A DNA stretch of 64,000 nt from Helicobacter pylori (GCF_009689985.1 NZ_QBAW01000002.1:124001-188000); one strand, 5' to 3'; numbered from the stretch's first letter, positions 19,453 to 29,108 are shown. Notes: a model not told the origin generated them from the sequence alone. Numbers and translations are program-made.

Positions 19453-19545
19453 TATTCCTTACGCAAGAATTACCTTGACAAGTTCTACGGGTTTAATCTC
19501 AGCCTTTTAAAAACTTGAGCGTTTTAAAAAGCACCCCTTAAATGC
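19453..19545 (-). promoter_or_regulatory. TPP riboswitch (THI element)
   Basis: On the minus strand the order of conserved blocks is that of the TPP aptamer: GGGGTGC, then GGCTGAGA, ACCCGTAGAACTTG, GGTAAT, and GCGTAAGGAA at the 3' end. The last block contains the ribosome-binding AAGGA of pnuT (19454-19458), and its GGAAU can pair with AUUU before GGGGUGC as helix P1. When TPP is bound the ribosome site would be masked, so control of translation is likely. I see no terminator between aptamer and gene. Confidence 0.93.
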
Positions 19546-19635
19546 TTCTCATTGTAACACAAATCAGTGAGAACGCGCTTTAAAGTTTCTTTAATTTTTT
19601 TACTCCCCTCTCCATTTAATTGCATTTGGGTTAAA

Positions 19636-20106
19636 TCACCACCCTAATTTAGCACAAAGCCTAACACAAATCCCAAAACACACAAGAAAGCCAAGCATAA
19701 CCAAACCCTCTATAAGGAGATTGCTAGGATGCCCGCAATACGCTGAAATTTCATGGATAGCGGCAATAAAGGGCATCGTTAAAAGCATCACATAAAAATC
19801 CCTTAGCCTTGCCCCTAACACAGCGTCATGAAACGCGCCAAAAAACCTAGCCTTAAAAATGGCTTTGAGAAACCTAGGGTATCTTACTTGTAAGGATTTA
19901 TAACAATCCCTACCTCGTGGGTCAAATAAAAGGTTAGACAATAGAGCCGCTATTAAGATTGTTAGCCATGCACAATAGCTGTCTTTAGGGCTAAAAAGTG
20001 GATCGACAGCGCCTTGGCTATAAGGAAATGTGGATATGCATCCCGCATAGACTATAGCCACTGCCCATCGATATTCAGAGATGCTCAAACGCTCTTTGAT
20101 ATTCAT
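19636..20106 (-). CDS. Membrane hypothetical protein (HP1289-like)
   Basis: This is a 156-aa protein of unknown function with about three hydrophobic segments (VAIVYAGCISTFPY, AWLTILIAALLSNLLF, LVMLGFLVCFGICVRLC) separated by basic loops such as KSLQVRYPRFLKAIFKARFF. The ATG at 20106 is chosen because AGAAAGGAGAG directly precedes it; a TTG at 20127 extends the frame by 7 residues. It is 23 bases downstream of the glycine-zipper gene and probably shares its transcript. Confidence 0.75.
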   Translation of the reverse strand: MNIKERLSISEYRWAVAIVYAGCISTFPYSQGAVDPLFSPKDSYCAWLTILIAALLSNLLFDPRGRDCYKSLQVRYPRFLKAIFKARFFGAFHDAVLGARLRDFYVMLLTMPFIAAIHEISAYCGHPSNLLIEGLVMLGFLVCFGICVRLCAKLGW

Positions 20107-20129
20107 GCTCTCTCCTTTCTCACCCAAAA

Positions 20130-20465
20130 CTACCTATCATACACAAAATGACGATCATAGGTGGGTTCTCTTGGGGTTTGTGGCTCTCTATCAACGCCAC
20201 GGATATAATCTTCTACTCTATCGCCTACTTCAGACCCAATATATCCTCCTACTGTGCCACCAACAAATCTCCCTAATCCAATACCCATTGGACCTCCAGG
20301 AACTCCAATTGCTCCTCCAATTTTATCACCAACAAAACCCCCAACACCACCCCCTATAAATTTGCCTAATTTACCCCTTGCCTCTATTTTAGGACTAGCT
20401 ACAGCCGCATTAGCCATTGCACCGCATAAAACCACTACACAACTAAATGCTTTTAATCCACTCAT
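20130..20465 (-). CDS. Exported glycine-zipper protein (HP1288-like)
   Basis: This is a 111-aa protein with a signal peptide (MSGLKAFSCVVVLCGAMANAAVA) followed by Gly-rich helices with GxxxG spacing (GGGVGGFVGDKIGGAIG, GRFVGGTVGGYIG). Such glycine zippers occur in small periplasmic or outer-membrane proteins that insert in or associate with membranes; the role is unknown. The C-terminus is charged and aromatic. The ATG at 20465 has AAAGGA seven bases before it; a longer frame from 20495 lacks a ribosome site. Confidence 0.75.
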   Translation of the reverse strand: MSGLKAFSCVVVLCGAMANAAVASPKIEARGKLGKFIGGGVGGFVGDKIGGAIGVPGGPMGIGLGRFVGGTVGGYIGSEVGDRVEDYIRGVDREPQTPREPTYDRHFVYDR

Positions 20466-20740
20466 AACAAATCCTTTCATAAAATTGAGATTCAAGGCAT
20501 GTTTGGCACACCCTGATAAGAATATTTATACCACAACCCTATTTAAAAGCGTTGTTACAAATCAGCAAAAGATCACAAAAAGCTCAATAAGTGTTTTGTT
20601 TCTACACAAATTACAGGATTAAAGTAAATCATTGGTTTTATGGTTTTAGTATTTTTTAAGCGTTTTAGAGCGTTAAGTTTCAAGCATTAAAGCCTTTAAT
20701 TGCGTTTTTACACCAACCGCTTAAAAATTGAACGCCTATT
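20466..20740. other. Gene-free region upstream of the glycine-zipper gene
   Basis: No convincing open frame is present. On the minus strand GGTATAAAT near 20521-20530 looks like the -10 box of the glycine-zipper operon. The remainder is AT-rich with no repeat I can pair. Confidence 0.5.
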
Positions 20741-20980
20741 TTGAATATATTAGACGCTTTTTTATTTTTATGCTAAACTATTTGAAGTTTTGGCCGATAT
20801 GAAGAGGTTAAACCAATCATAAATAGTAAGGTTGATTCCATCTCGCTCTGTAATAGGTTTGAAACCATGCATCTAAGATTGACTCCTATCTTGTAAGTGC
20901 CATACTGCAAGTTCCCATAATAAAAACTTCTAAAAATCAAAACCTACAGAGCGAGATGGAATTAACCTTTGCATGACTAC
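20741..20980 (+). ncRNA. Self-complementary RNA element with conserved promoter, copy 1
   Basis: A box TATGCT at 20769-20774 (in TATGCTAAACT) and GCCGATAT at 20793 are shared with copy 2 on the other strand near 31740-31771. Downstream, 20830-20852 pairs with 20945-20967 in 23 consecutive pairs including one G-U, closing a loop of about 90 bases. Only a 9-codon frame (MHLRLTPIL, ATG at 20868) is inside the loop in the sense direction. An RNA with a 5' part paired to its 3' part resembles the folded state of H. pylori Aap toxin mRNAs, but I do not recognise an Aap peptide here. The function is unknown. Confidence 0.55.
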
Positions 20981-21149
20981 AAATGATAGCCAATCTTAAA
21001 CAACATAAAGGCAATACAAGCCCCATAATATCATTAATCGCTATTCAAAATCACAGATATTTTAATACAGCGTTCAAATTTTGAAAGCAAGAGTCCACTC
21101 ACAAATCTTTTAAAAGCAAATTTTTATACCATATTGAGAGCTTTCGTGT
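20981..21149. other. Gene-free region before tenA
   Basis: This AT-rich stretch has no open frame and no thiamine-box motif. I see nothing else in it up to the tenA promoter. Confidence 0.4.
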
Positions 21150-21155
21150 TAGAAT
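21150..21155 (+). promoter_or_regulatory. tenA extended -10 box
   Basis: TAGAAT preceded by TG one base away (TGTTAGAAT) forms an extended -10 promoter, 30 bases before the ATG of tenA. Confidence 0.55.
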
Positions 21156-21185
21156 GCGTATTGAATTGGTTTTAGGAGTGTAAAA

Positions 21186-21839
21186 ATGCAAGTTTCACAA
21201 TATCTGTATAATAACGCACAATCTATTTGGGGGGATTGTATTTCCCATCCGTTCGTTCAAGGCATAGGGCGTGGGACTTTAGAAAGAGATAAATTTCGTT
21301 TTTATATCATTCAGGATTATTTGTTTCTTTTAGAATACGCTAAGGTGTTTGCTTTAGGCGTAGTTAAAGCTTGTGATGAAGCGGTGATGAGGGAGTTTTC
21401 TAACGCTATACAAGATATTTTAAATAACGAGATGAGTATCCATAACCATTACATTAGAGAACTTCAAATCACTCAAAAAGAATTGCAAAACGCGCGCCCC
21501 ACTCTAGCGAATAAATCCTATACAAGCTACATGCTCGCTGAAGGGTTTAAAGGCTCTATCAAAGAAGTTACGGCGGCTGTTCTGGCTTGCGCTTGGAGCT
21601 ATTTAGTGATCGCGCAAAATTTAAGCCAAATCCCAAACGCTTTAGAGCATGCCTTTTATGGGCATTGGATTAAAGGCTATAGTTCCAAAGAATTTCAAGC
21701 GTGCGTAAATTGGAATATCAATTTGCTTGATTCCCTCACCCTCGCTTCTTCAAAACAAGAAATTGAAAAATTAAAGGAGATTTTTATCACTACAAGCGAA
21801 TACGAATATCTGTTTTGGGATATGGCGTATCAAAGTTGA
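21186..21839 (+). CDS. tenA: Aminopyrimidine aminohydrolase / thiaminase II
   Basis: TenA of 217 aa hydrolyses aminopyrimidine breakdown products of thiamine so that the pyrimidine can be salvaged. The catalytic set of the family is complete: D44 in IIQDYLFLLEYA, C135 in AVLACAWSY and E205 in TSEYEYLFW. It is a soluble, all-helical protein. It has its own promoter and AGGAG eight bases before the ATG, but no TPP riboswitch, unlike pnuT-thiN 1.7 kb away on the other strand. Confidence 0.94.
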   Translation: MQVSQYLYNNAQSIWGDCISHPFVQGIGRGTLERDKFRFYIIQDYLFLLEYAKVFALGVVKACDEAVMREFSNAIQDILNNEMSIHNHYIRELQITQKELQNARPTLANKSYTSYMLAEGFKGSIKEVTAAVLACAWSYLVIAQNLSQIPNALEHAFYGHWIKGYSSKEFQACVNWNINLLDSLTLASSKQEIEKLKEIFITTSEYEYLFWDMAYQS

Positions 21840-21861
21840 ATAAAGGTTTTTGTGCCGTTAG

Positions 21862-21895
21862 AAAAACGCAAGAGAAGAAAATACCTATCTCTTGC
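21862..21895 (-). terminator. Terminator of yceI
   Basis: On the minus strand GCAAGAGA and TCTCTTGC form an eight-pair stem around a 12-base loop, followed by GTTTTTC. It lies directly after the yceI stop. On the plus strand the same stem lacks a T-run, so tenA may use it only weakly. Confidence 0.75.
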
Positions 21896-21902
21896 AAAAC
21901 GA

Positions 21903-22451
21903 TTATTGAGCGTAAGCTTCTAGTTTGAGCTCAATCTTTACTTCATCCCCGACAACAGCATCATTGAATGTTTTACCGATACCAAAATCCTTGCGGTTGA
22001 TTTTGCCTTCAGCTTGTAGCACCATGAATTCTTTTTTATTCATGGGGTTTTGTAAGGGGGCTTGGATTTTGGCTTCCAATACGACAGGTTTGGTTACGCC
22101 ACGAAGAGTCAAATCCCCATGGATTTTACCATCTTCGTATTTGGTCATCTTAAAGCTCCCTTTGGGGTATTTCATGGCATCAAAAAACTCTGCTGTCCTT
22201 AAGTGGTCGTCTCTTTTTTTGTTCCTGGTGTTAATGCTTTTAATATCAATTTTACCCTCAAAAACATTGAGAGCTTTGGTATTAGGATCGGCATCAATTT
22301 TGCCATCAAAACTATCAAACACGCCTCTTGTTTCATTGAATTTGAAGTGCTTAACCTCAAACCACACGCTAGAGTTTGCCTTATCAATCGTATAAGGTTT
22401 TGCAAACGCCAAACTAACGCCCAAAAGGGTGAACGCTAACGCTTTTTTCAT
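21903..22451 (-). CDS. yceI: YceI-family periplasmic lipid-binding protein
   Basis: This secreted protein has 182 aa with a clear signal peptide (MKKALAFTLLGVSLAFA) and then the YceI lipocalin-like barrel: YTIDKANSSVWFEVKHFKF, FDSFDGKIDADPN, HLRTAEFFDAMKYPKGSF and DLTLRGVTKPVVLEAKI. Family members bind isoprenoids or other amphiphiles in the periplasm. It is transcribed alone, with a -10 box (TATAGT) at 22486-22491 and a good terminator behind it. It is H. pylori HP1286-like. Confidence 0.93.
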   Translation of the reverse strand: MKKALAFTLLGVSLAFAKPYTIDKANSSVWFEVKHFKFNETRGVFDSFDGKIDADPNTKALNVFEGKIDIKSINTRNKKRDDHLRTAEFFDAMKYPKGSFKMTKYEDGKIHGDLTLRGVTKPVVLEAKIQAPLQNPMNKKEFMVLQAEGKINRKDFGIGKTFNDAVVGDEVKIELKLEAYAQ

Positions 22452-22485
22452 TGTTTCCTCGCTTCATTTTGAATTAAAAACGCCA

Positions 22486-22491
22486 ACTATA
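22486..22491 (-). promoter_or_regulatory. yceI -10 box
   Basis: TATAGT on the minus strand, preceded by TTGTTG, lies 35 bases before the yceI ATG. It is divergent from the hel promoter. Confidence 0.45.
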
Positions 22492-22535
22492 CAACAAATT
22501 GGTTAATGGAATACTCCTAATCATCTGTTTTAAGG

Positions 22536-22541
22536 TATAAT
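22536..22541 (+). promoter_or_regulatory. hel (hppA) -10 box
   Basis: A perfect TATAAT lies 31 bases before the ATG at 22572 with a short leader that contains AGGTAGGTG. Confidence 0.6.
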
Positions 22542-22571
22542 ACAAAAAATCCCCATTAGGTAGGTGTTGTT

Positions 22572-23309
22572 ATGATAAAAAAGACCCTTGCATCAGTTTT
22601 ATTAGGATTGAGTTTGATGAGTGTGTTAAATGCCAAAGAATGCGTTTCGCCCATAACAAGAAGCGTTAAGTATCATCAGCAAAGCGCTGAAATTAGAGCC
22701 TTGCAATTGCAAAGTTACAAAATGGCGAAAATGGCGCTAGACAATAACCTCAAGCTCGTTAAAGACAAAAAGCCAGCCGTCATCTTGGATTTAGATGAAA
22801 CCGTTTTAAACACTTTTGATTATGCGGGCTATTTAGTCAAAAATTGCATTAAATACACCCCAGAAACTTGGGATAAATTTGAAAAAGAAGGCTCTCTTAC
22901 GCTCATTCCTGGAGCGCTAGACTTTTTAGAATACGCTAATTCTAAGGGCGTTAAGATTTTTTACATTTCTAACCGCACGCAAAAAAATAAGGCATTCACT
23001 TTAAAAACGCTCAAAAGTTTCAAACTCCCCCAAGTGAGTGAAGAATCCGTTTTACTAAAAGAAAAAGGCAAGCCTAAAGCCGTTAGGCGAGAATTAGTCG
23101 CTAAGGATTATGCGATTGTTTTACAAGTGGGCGACACTTTGCATGATTTTGACGCTATTTTTGCTAAAGACGCTAAAAACAGCCAAGAACAACGAGCTAA
23201 AGTCTTGCAAAACGCTCAAAAATTCGGCACAGAGTGGATCATTTTACCCAATTCTCTCTATGGCACATGGGAAGATGAGCCTATAAAAGCATGGCAGAAT
23301 AAAAAATAA
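22572..23309 (+). CDS. hel: Class C acid phosphatase (e(P4)-like, HppA)
   Basis: This exported phosphatase of 245 aa belongs to the HAD-like class C family. It has a signal peptide (MIKKTLASVLLGLSLMSVLNA), followed by the catalytic motif VILDLDETVLN with D73 as nucleophile and D75, then FYISNRTQKN and QVGDTLHDFDAIF with the metal-binding acidic residues. In Haemophilus the homologue e(P4) dephosphorylates NMN to supply nicotinamide riboside; the H. pylori enzyme (HppA) is a periplasmic nonspecific phosphatase. A cysteine follows three residues after the cleavage site, so lipid attachment is unlikely. Confidence 0.93.
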   Translation: MIKKTLASVLLGLSLMSVLNAKECVSPITRSVKYHQQSAEIRALQLQSYKMAKMALDNNLKLVKDKKPAVILDLDETVLNTFDYAGYLVKNCIKYTPETWDKFEKEGSLTLIPGALDFLEYANSKGVKIFYISNRTQKNKAFTLKTLKSFKLPQVSEESVLLKEKGKPKAVRRELVAKDYAIVLQVGDTLHDFDAIFAKDAKNSQEQRAKVLQNAQKFGTEWIILPNSLYGTWEDEPIKAWQNKK

Positions 23310-23375
23310 AATTTATCCATCGCATAAGAACGATTTTTGCTGACATGAAAAAAATTTGATCTCTTAGGCGGAGCT

Positions 23376-24434
23376 ATGGATTTTGTAGGGTTTGAAGATT
23401 TAAAATGTAAAGATAAAGAAAACTCTCAAAAAGTTTTTGTGATCCGTAACGACAAGTTAGGCGATTTTATTTTAGCGATCCCCGCTTTAATCGCTCTAAA
23501 GCATGCTTTTTTAGAAAAAGGCAAGGAAGTGTATTTGGGCGTGGTTGTGCCTAGCTATACCACCCCAATCGCTTTAGAATTCCCTTTCATTGATGAAGTC
23601 ATTATAGAAGACAACCATTTGGCCGCTACTCTCAAAAGTAAATCCATTGACGCTCTTATCTTTTTATTTTCTAATTTTAAAAACGCCAGACTCGCTTTTC
23701 GTTTGAGGAAATCCATTCCTTATATCCTAGCCCCAAAGACTAAAATCTATTCTTGGCTGTATCAAAAGAGCGTGCGTCAAAGCCGATCATTATGCTTAAA
23801 AACCGAATACGAATACAATTTGGACTTAATCCATGCGTTTTGTAAAGATCACAACCTCCCTAACGCCCAACTTAAAAAAATCGCATGGAAGCTTAAAGAC
23901 AAATCCAAAGAGCGATCCATCATCGCTTCAAAACTCAACGCTAATGTTGATCTATTGTGGATTGGCGTGCATATGCATAGCGGAGGCAGTTCGCCCGTAT
24001 TGCCTGCTTCGCATTTCATTAAGTTGATTGATTTTTTACACAAGAATTTGAATTGTGAGATCATTCTTATTTGCGGACCAGGCGAGAGAAAAGCCACAGA
24101 AGAACTCCTTAAAAAAGTCCCTCTCGCTCACCTCTATGATACGAGCCATAGTTTAGTGGATTTAGCCAAATTGTGCGCGAATTTAAGCGTCTATATCGGG
24201 AACGCTTCAGGCCCTTTGCATGTGAACGCTTTATTTGACAACCAATCTATCGGGTTTTATCCTAACGAACTCAGCGCTTCTATTGCCCGATGGCGGCCTT
24301 TTAATGAGCGTTTTTTAGGCATCACCCCGCCTAATGGCTCAAACGATATGGGTTTGATTGACATCAAAAAAGAGAGTGAAACTATCCTTGAATTTATCGC
24401 ACCCAATCTTTCTTGCCGCACACAAGAAAGATAA
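23376..24434 (+). CDS. Glycosyltransferase family 9, LPS heptosyltransferase-like (HP1284-like)
   Basis: This 352-aa cytoplasmic GT-B enzyme has features of ADP-heptose:LPS heptosyltransferases: the N-terminal VFVIRNDKLGDFILAIPAL, the middle WIGVHMHSGGSS phosphate loop, ILICGPGERKATEELL and the C-terminal YIGNASGPLHVNALF. These fit GT9. The exact acceptor in the LPS core cannot be read from the sequence; published LPS work on H. pylori has treated HP1284 as a core heptosyltransferase, as I recall. GGCGGAG stands before the ATG. It stands alone between hel and the trp operon. Confidence 0.87.
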   Translation: MDFVGFEDLKCKDKENSQKVFVIRNDKLGDFILAIPALIALKHAFLEKGKEVYLGVVVPSYTTPIALEFPFIDEVIIEDNHLAATLKSKSIDALIFLFSNFKNARLAFRLRKSIPYILAPKTKIYSWLYQKSVRQSRSLCLKTEYEYNLDLIHAFCKDHNLPNAQLKKIAWKLKDKSKERSIIASKLNANVDLLWIGVHMHSGGSSPVLPASHFIKLIDFLHKNLNCEIILICGPGERKATEELLKKVPLAHLYDTSHSLVDLAKLCANLSVYIGNASGPLHVNALFDNQSIGFYPNELSASIARWRPFNERFLGITPPNGSNDMGLIDIKKESETILEFIAPNLSCRTQER

Positions 24435-24633
24435 CGACAACAAGCACCACACAAGTAGCCTTAACAACGCTAAAAAATTTAATCTGATTAAAGTAGTTTT
24501 TCACATTCCTAAATTAAAATTTCTAATTTCTTCATAAATTGAGCCTTGAGAAATCCAATTTGAGTTTAAGTTAGATTAGCCCTTGCAAGCTCTAATAAGG
24601 CTATTAATTTATTGCCCATTTATCTATTTCTTG

Positions 24634-24639
24634 TAGAAT
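24634..24639 (+). promoter_or_regulatory. Likely trp operon -10 box
   Basis: TAGAAT preceded by TTG lies 30 bases before the ATG of trpE. Upstream (24435-24633) there is no Trp-rich leader peptide and no convincing attenuator, only a weak stem TAGCC/GGCTA at 24577-24603. Confidence 0.45.
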
Positions 24640-24668
24640 ACGAGTTTATTTTTAATGCAAAGAAATTG

Positions 24669-26171
24669 ATGGTTAGTCTTATAGAAAAAGCCCCTTATAT
24701 TCCCTATCCCCTAGCTCTTTATGAAAAATTAGAGCGCGAGCACACCTTGCTTTTTGAAAGCGCTGAGATTGAGAGCAAAGCGCACACCAAATCCCTATTA
24801 ATGGCTAAAGCCTGTTTGAAGCTAATTTGCAACCACAATATCGTAACCATCACTAGCCTAACGCCTAATGGTGGGGCGTTTTTGCAAAAATTGAGCGCGT
24901 TTTTTAAAACGCCCATACAAGACAACGCCCTAACCTTAACCTACACCAAAAATAAAAAAACGCAAGATGAGTTTTTAAAACTCTTTGAGCCTAGCCCTTT
25001 TGACGCTTTAAGGGGGCTTTTTAAAAGCGTTAAAACAAAACCCAAACACCCTTTTACGCTTTTAAGCGCGGGCGTTTTTTCTTTTGAAATGCTCAATTTT
25101 TTTGAAGATTTACCTAACTTAAAAGCACAAGACAACACCGCGCATGACTTTATTTTTTATGTCGCGCAAAATTTGATCATCATAGACCATAAAGAAAAGA
25201 GTGCTGAAATCTTGGGGGCGTGTTTTGATGAACGCTTTAAAACAGAGATAGCTAAAGAATTACAGGATTTAAAAGAGTTGGCTAAAAATATTAAAAGCGA
25301 TTTTATCCCTAAAAAAGCTAAGCAAAGTAGAGAAGTTAGCGTTAGTTGTGATGATAGCGAGTTTGAAAAAAGGGTGCTGTCCTTACAAGAAGAAATCAAA
25401 AAGGGCGAGATCTTTCAAGCGGTGTTGTCGCGCAGCTTTTATATGGAGTGCTTGGAGGGTTTGAGCGCGTATTATCATTTAAAGCTCTCTAACCCTAGCC
25501 CTTATATGTTCTATATCAAAGACAGCGATTTTATCCTTTTTGGGGCAAGCCCTGAGAGCGCCTTAAAATACAACGCTCTAACCAACACGGCTGAAATTTA
25601 TCCCATTGCTGGCACTCGTTTAAGGGGTAAGGACAAACAAGGGAATATTGATTACGATTTGGATAGTAAAATGGAATTTGATTTGCAACACGACTATAAA
25701 GAAAGGGCTGAACACATCATGCTAGTGGATTTAGCCAGAAACGACATGGCCAGAGTTTCAAAAAAGCGCTATTGCGACAAGCTTTTAAAAGTGGATAAAT
25801 ATTCCAATGTCATGCATCTAGTTTCAAGGGTTGTGGGGGAATTGAAAAAAGGGTGCGATAGTTTGCATGCTTACAGGAGTTTTATGAACGCCGGCACGCT
25901 CAGCGGGGCGCCTAAAATCTCTGCGATCAAGCTCATTTACCAATTAGAAAACCAAAGGAGAGGCTCTTATGGGGGGAGCGTGGGGTATTTAAATAGCGAG
26001 GGTTCTATGGATTCTTGCATCACTATCCGTTCATGTTTTGTCAAAAACAATAGAGCGGTGATCCAAGCAGGAGCCGGTATCGTGTTAGACAGCGTGCCGC
26101 AAAACGAAGCGAATGAAACAAGAGCCAAAGCGCAAACCCTTATTGATGCGATCAGGAAAACAAGCTTATGA
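24669..26171 (+). CDS. trpE: Anthranilate synthase component I
   Basis: TrpE of 500 aa converts chorismate with ammonia from TrpG to anthranilate, the first step of tryptophan synthesis. I chose the ATG at 24669, which gives the normal family length; an in-frame TTG at 24612 adds 19 residues upstream of the promoter. The chorismate-binding domain fills the second half: [46 protein letters not shown] and [16 protein letters not shown]. It overlaps trpG by 4 bases. The operon order trpE-G-D-CF-B-A is complete and ungapped. Confidence 0.97.
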   Translation: MVSLIEKAPYIPYPLALYEKLEREHTLLFESAEIESKAHTKSLLMAKACLKLICNHNIVTITSLTPNGGAFLQKLSAFFKTPIQDNALTLTYTKNKKTQDEFLKLFEPSPFDALRGLFKSVKTKPKHPFTLLSAGVFSFEMLNFFEDLPNLKAQDNTAHDFIFYVAQNLIIIDHKEKSAEILGACFDERFKTEIAKELQDLKELAKNIKSDFIPKKAKQSREVSVSCDDSEFEKRVLSLQEEIKKGEIFQAVLSRSFYMECLEGLSAYYHLKLSNPSPYMFYIKDSDFILFGASPESALKYNALTNTAEIYPIAGTRLRGKDKQGNIDYDLDSKMEFDLQHDYKERAEHIMLVDLARNDMARVSKKRYCDKLLKVDKYSNVMHLVSRVVGELKKGCDSLHAYRSFMNAGTLSGAPKISAIKLIYQLENQRRGSYGGSVGYLNSEGSMDSCITIRSCFVKNNRAVIQAGAGIVLDSVPQNEANETRAKAQTLIDAIRKTSL

Positions 26172-26752
26172 AAATCTTTTTTATAGATAATTTTGATTCT
26201 TTCTCTTATAACTTGGTGTATGAATTGGAGTGTTTGGGTTATGAAGTGGCCGTTTATCAAAACGATATTGAGCCGAGTTATCTCATGGGCTTAATGCATG
26301 AAGAATCAAAAACCCCTTTATTGTTCATCTCACCCGGGCCTGGTAACCCTAGCAGTTCAGGCAATCTTTTAGAAATCATTGCAATGGCTAAAAAGAAATT
26401 CCCTATTTTAGGGGTTTGTTTAGGCTTGCAAGCTTTAGCGCAAAGCTATGGGGCTAAAATCATAAGGAGCAAAGAAATCGTGCATGGCAAAGCGACAACT
26501 ATCACGCTCAAAAAGCATGCCGTTTTTAAAGGCTTAGGGGAGAGCATGGTGGTGGGGCGTTACCATTCTTTAATGGCAAGCGGATTGCCTAAAAATTTAG
26601 AAGTGATCGCTGAGCATGACAATATCCCTATGGCTATTGTCAATGAAGAAGATAAAATCTTAGCCTATCAATTCCACCCTGAAAGCATCATGACTTTACA
26701 AGGGAGGGCGTTGTTGGAGCAAAGCGTGGGGTTTTTAAAAGGGTTATCATGA
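26168..26752 (+). CDS. trpG: Anthranilate synthase component II (glutamine amidotransferase)
   Basis: This stand-alone class I glutamine amidotransferase of 194 aa provides ammonia for TrpE. The catalytic triad is visible: C84 in GVCLGLQAL, and H170 with E172 in YQFHPESIM. The oxyanion region [11 protein letters not shown] is near residue 57. It is not fused to TrpD, unlike the E. coli arrangement. It overlaps both neighbours by 4 bases. Confidence 0.97.
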   Translation: MKIFFIDNFDSFSYNLVYELECLGYEVAVYQNDIEPSYLMGLMHEESKTPLLFISPGPGNPSSSGNLLEIIAMAKKKFPILGVCLGLQALAQSYGAKIIRSKEIVHGKATTITLKKHAVFKGLGESMVVGRYHSLMASGLPKNLEVIAEHDNIPMAIVNEEDKILAYQFHPESIMTLQGRALLEQSVGFLKGLS

Positions 26753-27756
26753 AAGATATTTTAAACACCCTTTATCATCAAAAAGACTTGAACGATGAAG
26801 AAGTCCAAAAGTTATTCACCCTTATTATCAACGAAAAAGTAAGCCCGGCGCAACTTGGGGCAATTTTGTGCGCTTTAAAAATCAAGGGCGAGAGCTTTAA
26901 GGAGATTAGCGTCGCTGCAACCACGCTTTTAGAGCATGCCCCTAAGCCTTTTAATAGTGGATTGGATTTAATAGACAATTGCGGCACAGGGGGCGATGGG
27001 TTAAAAACGATTAATATTAGCACGATTGCCGCGCTCATTGCCAGCTCTATGGGGTTATCTATGGCTAAACACGGATCAAGGAGCGTGTCCAGTCATAGCG
27101 GGAGCGCGGATTTGTTGGAAAATTTAGGCGTGAATATTGAAATGAACCCCACGCAATTAGAGAATTGCTTCAAACAAACGCGTTTTGGGTTTTTATTCGC
27201 GCCTTTATACCATCAAAGTTTTAAAAAATCCGCCCCCTTAAGAAAAGAGCTTTTCACTAAAACGATTTTTAATTGCTTAGGGCCTTTAATCAACCCCTTA
27301 AGGCCAAAAATCCAGCTTTTAGGCGTGTATGACAAATCTTTGTGTAAGACTATGGCACTAGCCTTGAAGGCTTTAGGCGTTAAAAGGGCGATGGTGGTTA
27401 ATGGAGGGGGGACAGATGAAATCGTGTTGCACGACATTACGCATGCGTGTGAATTGAAAAATAACGAAATTTTAGAGTATGACTTGAGCGCTAAAGATTT
27501 TGATTTACCCCCCTATGATTTGAAAGAATTGCAGATTGGAAACGCCAAAGAAAGCGCTCAAGCGTGTTTAGATATTTTAGAAAATAAAGGCAAAAATTCG
27601 CATACGATGGTGGTTGTGGCGAATGTGGCGAGTTTGTTGTATTTAAGCCATAGGGCTAAAGATTTAAAAGAGGGCGTGGGCATGACTTTAGAGCATTTAA
27701 AAACCAAAGCGCCTTATACGCATTTGCAAAAAATCATAAGATTAAGCCATGCCTAG
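26749..27756 (+). CDS. trpD: Anthranilate phosphoribosyltransferase
   Basis: TrpD of 335 aa joins anthranilate with PRPP. Conserved segments are [17 protein letters not shown] (PRPP-binding), [37 protein letters not shown] and VNGGGTDEI. Length is normal. Its end overlaps the start of trpC by 8 bases. Confidence 0.97.
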   Translation: MKDILNTLYHQKDLNDEEVQKLFTLIINEKVSPAQLGAILCALKIKGESFKEISVAATTLLEHAPKPFNSGLDLIDNCGTGGDGLKTINISTIAALIASSMGLSMAKHGSRSVSSHSGSADLLENLGVNIEMNPTQLENCFKQTRFGFLFAPLYHQSFKKSAPLRKELFTKTIFNCLGPLINPLRPKIQLLGVYDKSLCKTMALALKALGVKRAMVVNGGGTDEIVLHDITHACELKNNEILEYDLSAKDFDLPPYDLKELQIGNAKESAQACLDILENKGKNSHTMVVVANVASLLYLSHRAKDLKEGVGMTLEHLKTKAPYTHLQKIIRLSHA

Positions 27757-29107
27757 CGTGTTAGAAAACATCCTTAAAGACAAACTCCTAGAAGTCTCTG
27801 CACTCAAAAAAAATCACACCTTGCCCGCAAACATAACCCCAAGCGACAGGGATTTTAAAAAAGCGTTATTAGAAAAAAAGACAAGCTTTATTTTAGAATG
27901 CAAAAAAGCATCGCCCTCTAAAGGTTTGATCAGAAAAGATTTTGATCTGTTAAAAATAGCCAAGACTTATGAAAAATTTGCCTCCTGCGTTTCAGTTTTA
28001 GCTGATTCTAAATATTTTTTAGGCTCTTATGAAAACATTAAGATTGTTTCGCAGCATTCCACCAAGCCCATTTTATGCAAAGACTTTATCATTGACGCTT
28101 TTCAAATCAAACTCGCTAGAATGATGGGAGCTGATGCGGTGCTTTTAATGTTAAGCGCGTTAGATGATAAAAATTATTTAGCGCTCTTTAACCTCGCCAA
28201 ATCCTTAAACATGAGCGTGTTAACTGAAGTTTCCAACAAGCAAGAAATTGAACGCTTGCTCAAACTCCAATACGACATTATAGGCATCAATAACAGGGAT
28301 TTACACACCTTAAAAACCGATATTTTTCACACGCTAGAATTACGCCCCTTATTGCCTAAAGACACGCTCATTATCAGTGAGTCCGGTATTTATTCGCATG
28401 CGCAAATCAAAGCCCTAGCCTCTTATGTGAATGGTTTTTTAGTGGGTAGCTCTTTAATGAAAGAAAAGGATTTGAAAAAAGCATGCATTAAATTGATTTT
28501 AGGCGAAAATAAAGTGTGCGGGCTTACAAGGATTAAAGACGCTAAAGCCGTTTATAAAAACCATTTCATTTATGGGGGTTTGATTTTTGAAAAATCTTCG
28601 CCCAGATATATCAAGCCTAAAGAAGCCTTAAAAATCACAAAAGCGGTTAAAAAACTGGATTTTGTAGGCGTGTTTGTGAAAGATAAAATTAAAAAAATTC
28701 AAAAAATCGTTAAAAAGCTTGATTTAAAAGCGGTGCAGCTTTATGACTATTCGCCTAAAAAAATCGCTCAATTAAAAAAAGTGCTCCCTAAAACTTGCGC
28801 GATTTGGCAAGTAGTGAGCGTGATGAACGCTAAAGATTTAGCGCCTAAAATTCAAGAAGCCTCTCTGATTTTATACGACACTAAAGGGGATAAAATGGGA
28901 GGCAATGGCGTGAGTTTTGATTGGGGTATTTTAGAAAATGTCAAAACGCCTTTCATGTTAGCTGGTGGGCTTAATTTGGATAATATTCAAAAAGCCTTGA
29001 AAGTTAAAGCGTTGGGTTTGGATTTCAATTCAGGTTTAGAAACAAGCCCTGGGATTAAAAATAAGGATAAAATCAAGCGATTAGCCCGAATTTTAAGAGA
29101 GTATTAA
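27749..29107 (+). CDS. trpCF: Fused indole-3-glycerol phosphate synthase / phosphoribosylanthranilate isomerase
   Basis: This bifunctional protein of 452 aa is made of two TIM barrels. The N-terminal barrel (about 1-250) is the synthase: [39 protein letters not shown] and IISESGI with the catalytic Lys and Glu residues. The C-terminal barrel (about 255-452) is the isomerase: [10 protein letters not shown] with the catalytic Cys, FVGVFVKD and [10 protein letters not shown]. It is fused as in enteric bacteria. The stop is directly followed by trpB. Confidence 0.96.
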   Translation: MPSVLENILKDKLLEVSALKKNHTLPANITPSDRDFKKALLEKKTSFILECKKASPSKGLIRKDFDLLKIAKTYEKFASCVSVLADSKYFLGSYENIKIVSQHSTKPILCKDFIIDAFQIKLARMMGADAVLLMLSALDDKNYLALFNLAKSLNMSVLTEVSNKQEIERLLKLQYDIIGINNRDLHTLKTDIFHTLELRPLLPKDTLIISESGIYSHAQIKALASYVNGFLVGSSLMKEKDLKKACIKLILGENKVCGLTRIKDAKAVYKNHFIYGGLIFEKSSPRYIKPKEALKITKAVKKLDFVGVFVKDKIKKIQKIVKKLDLKAVQLYDYSPKKIAQLKKVLPKTCAIWQVVSVMNAKDLAPKIQEASLILYDTKGDKMGGNGVSFDWGILENVKTPFMLAGGLNLDNIQKALKVKALGLDFNSGLETSPGIKNKDKIKRLARILREY

Positions 29108-29108
29108 A

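Noticed and set aside
20830-20967. 6S RNA
   Set aside because: The closing stem is nearly perfect with 23 pairs, and the central bubble with promoter-like asymmetry expected for 6S RNA is not seen.
24435-24668. Possible trp attenuator or leader peptide
   Set aside because: No short frame with tandem Trp codons is present, and the only stem (TAGCC/GGCTA) is five pairs without a proper U-run.
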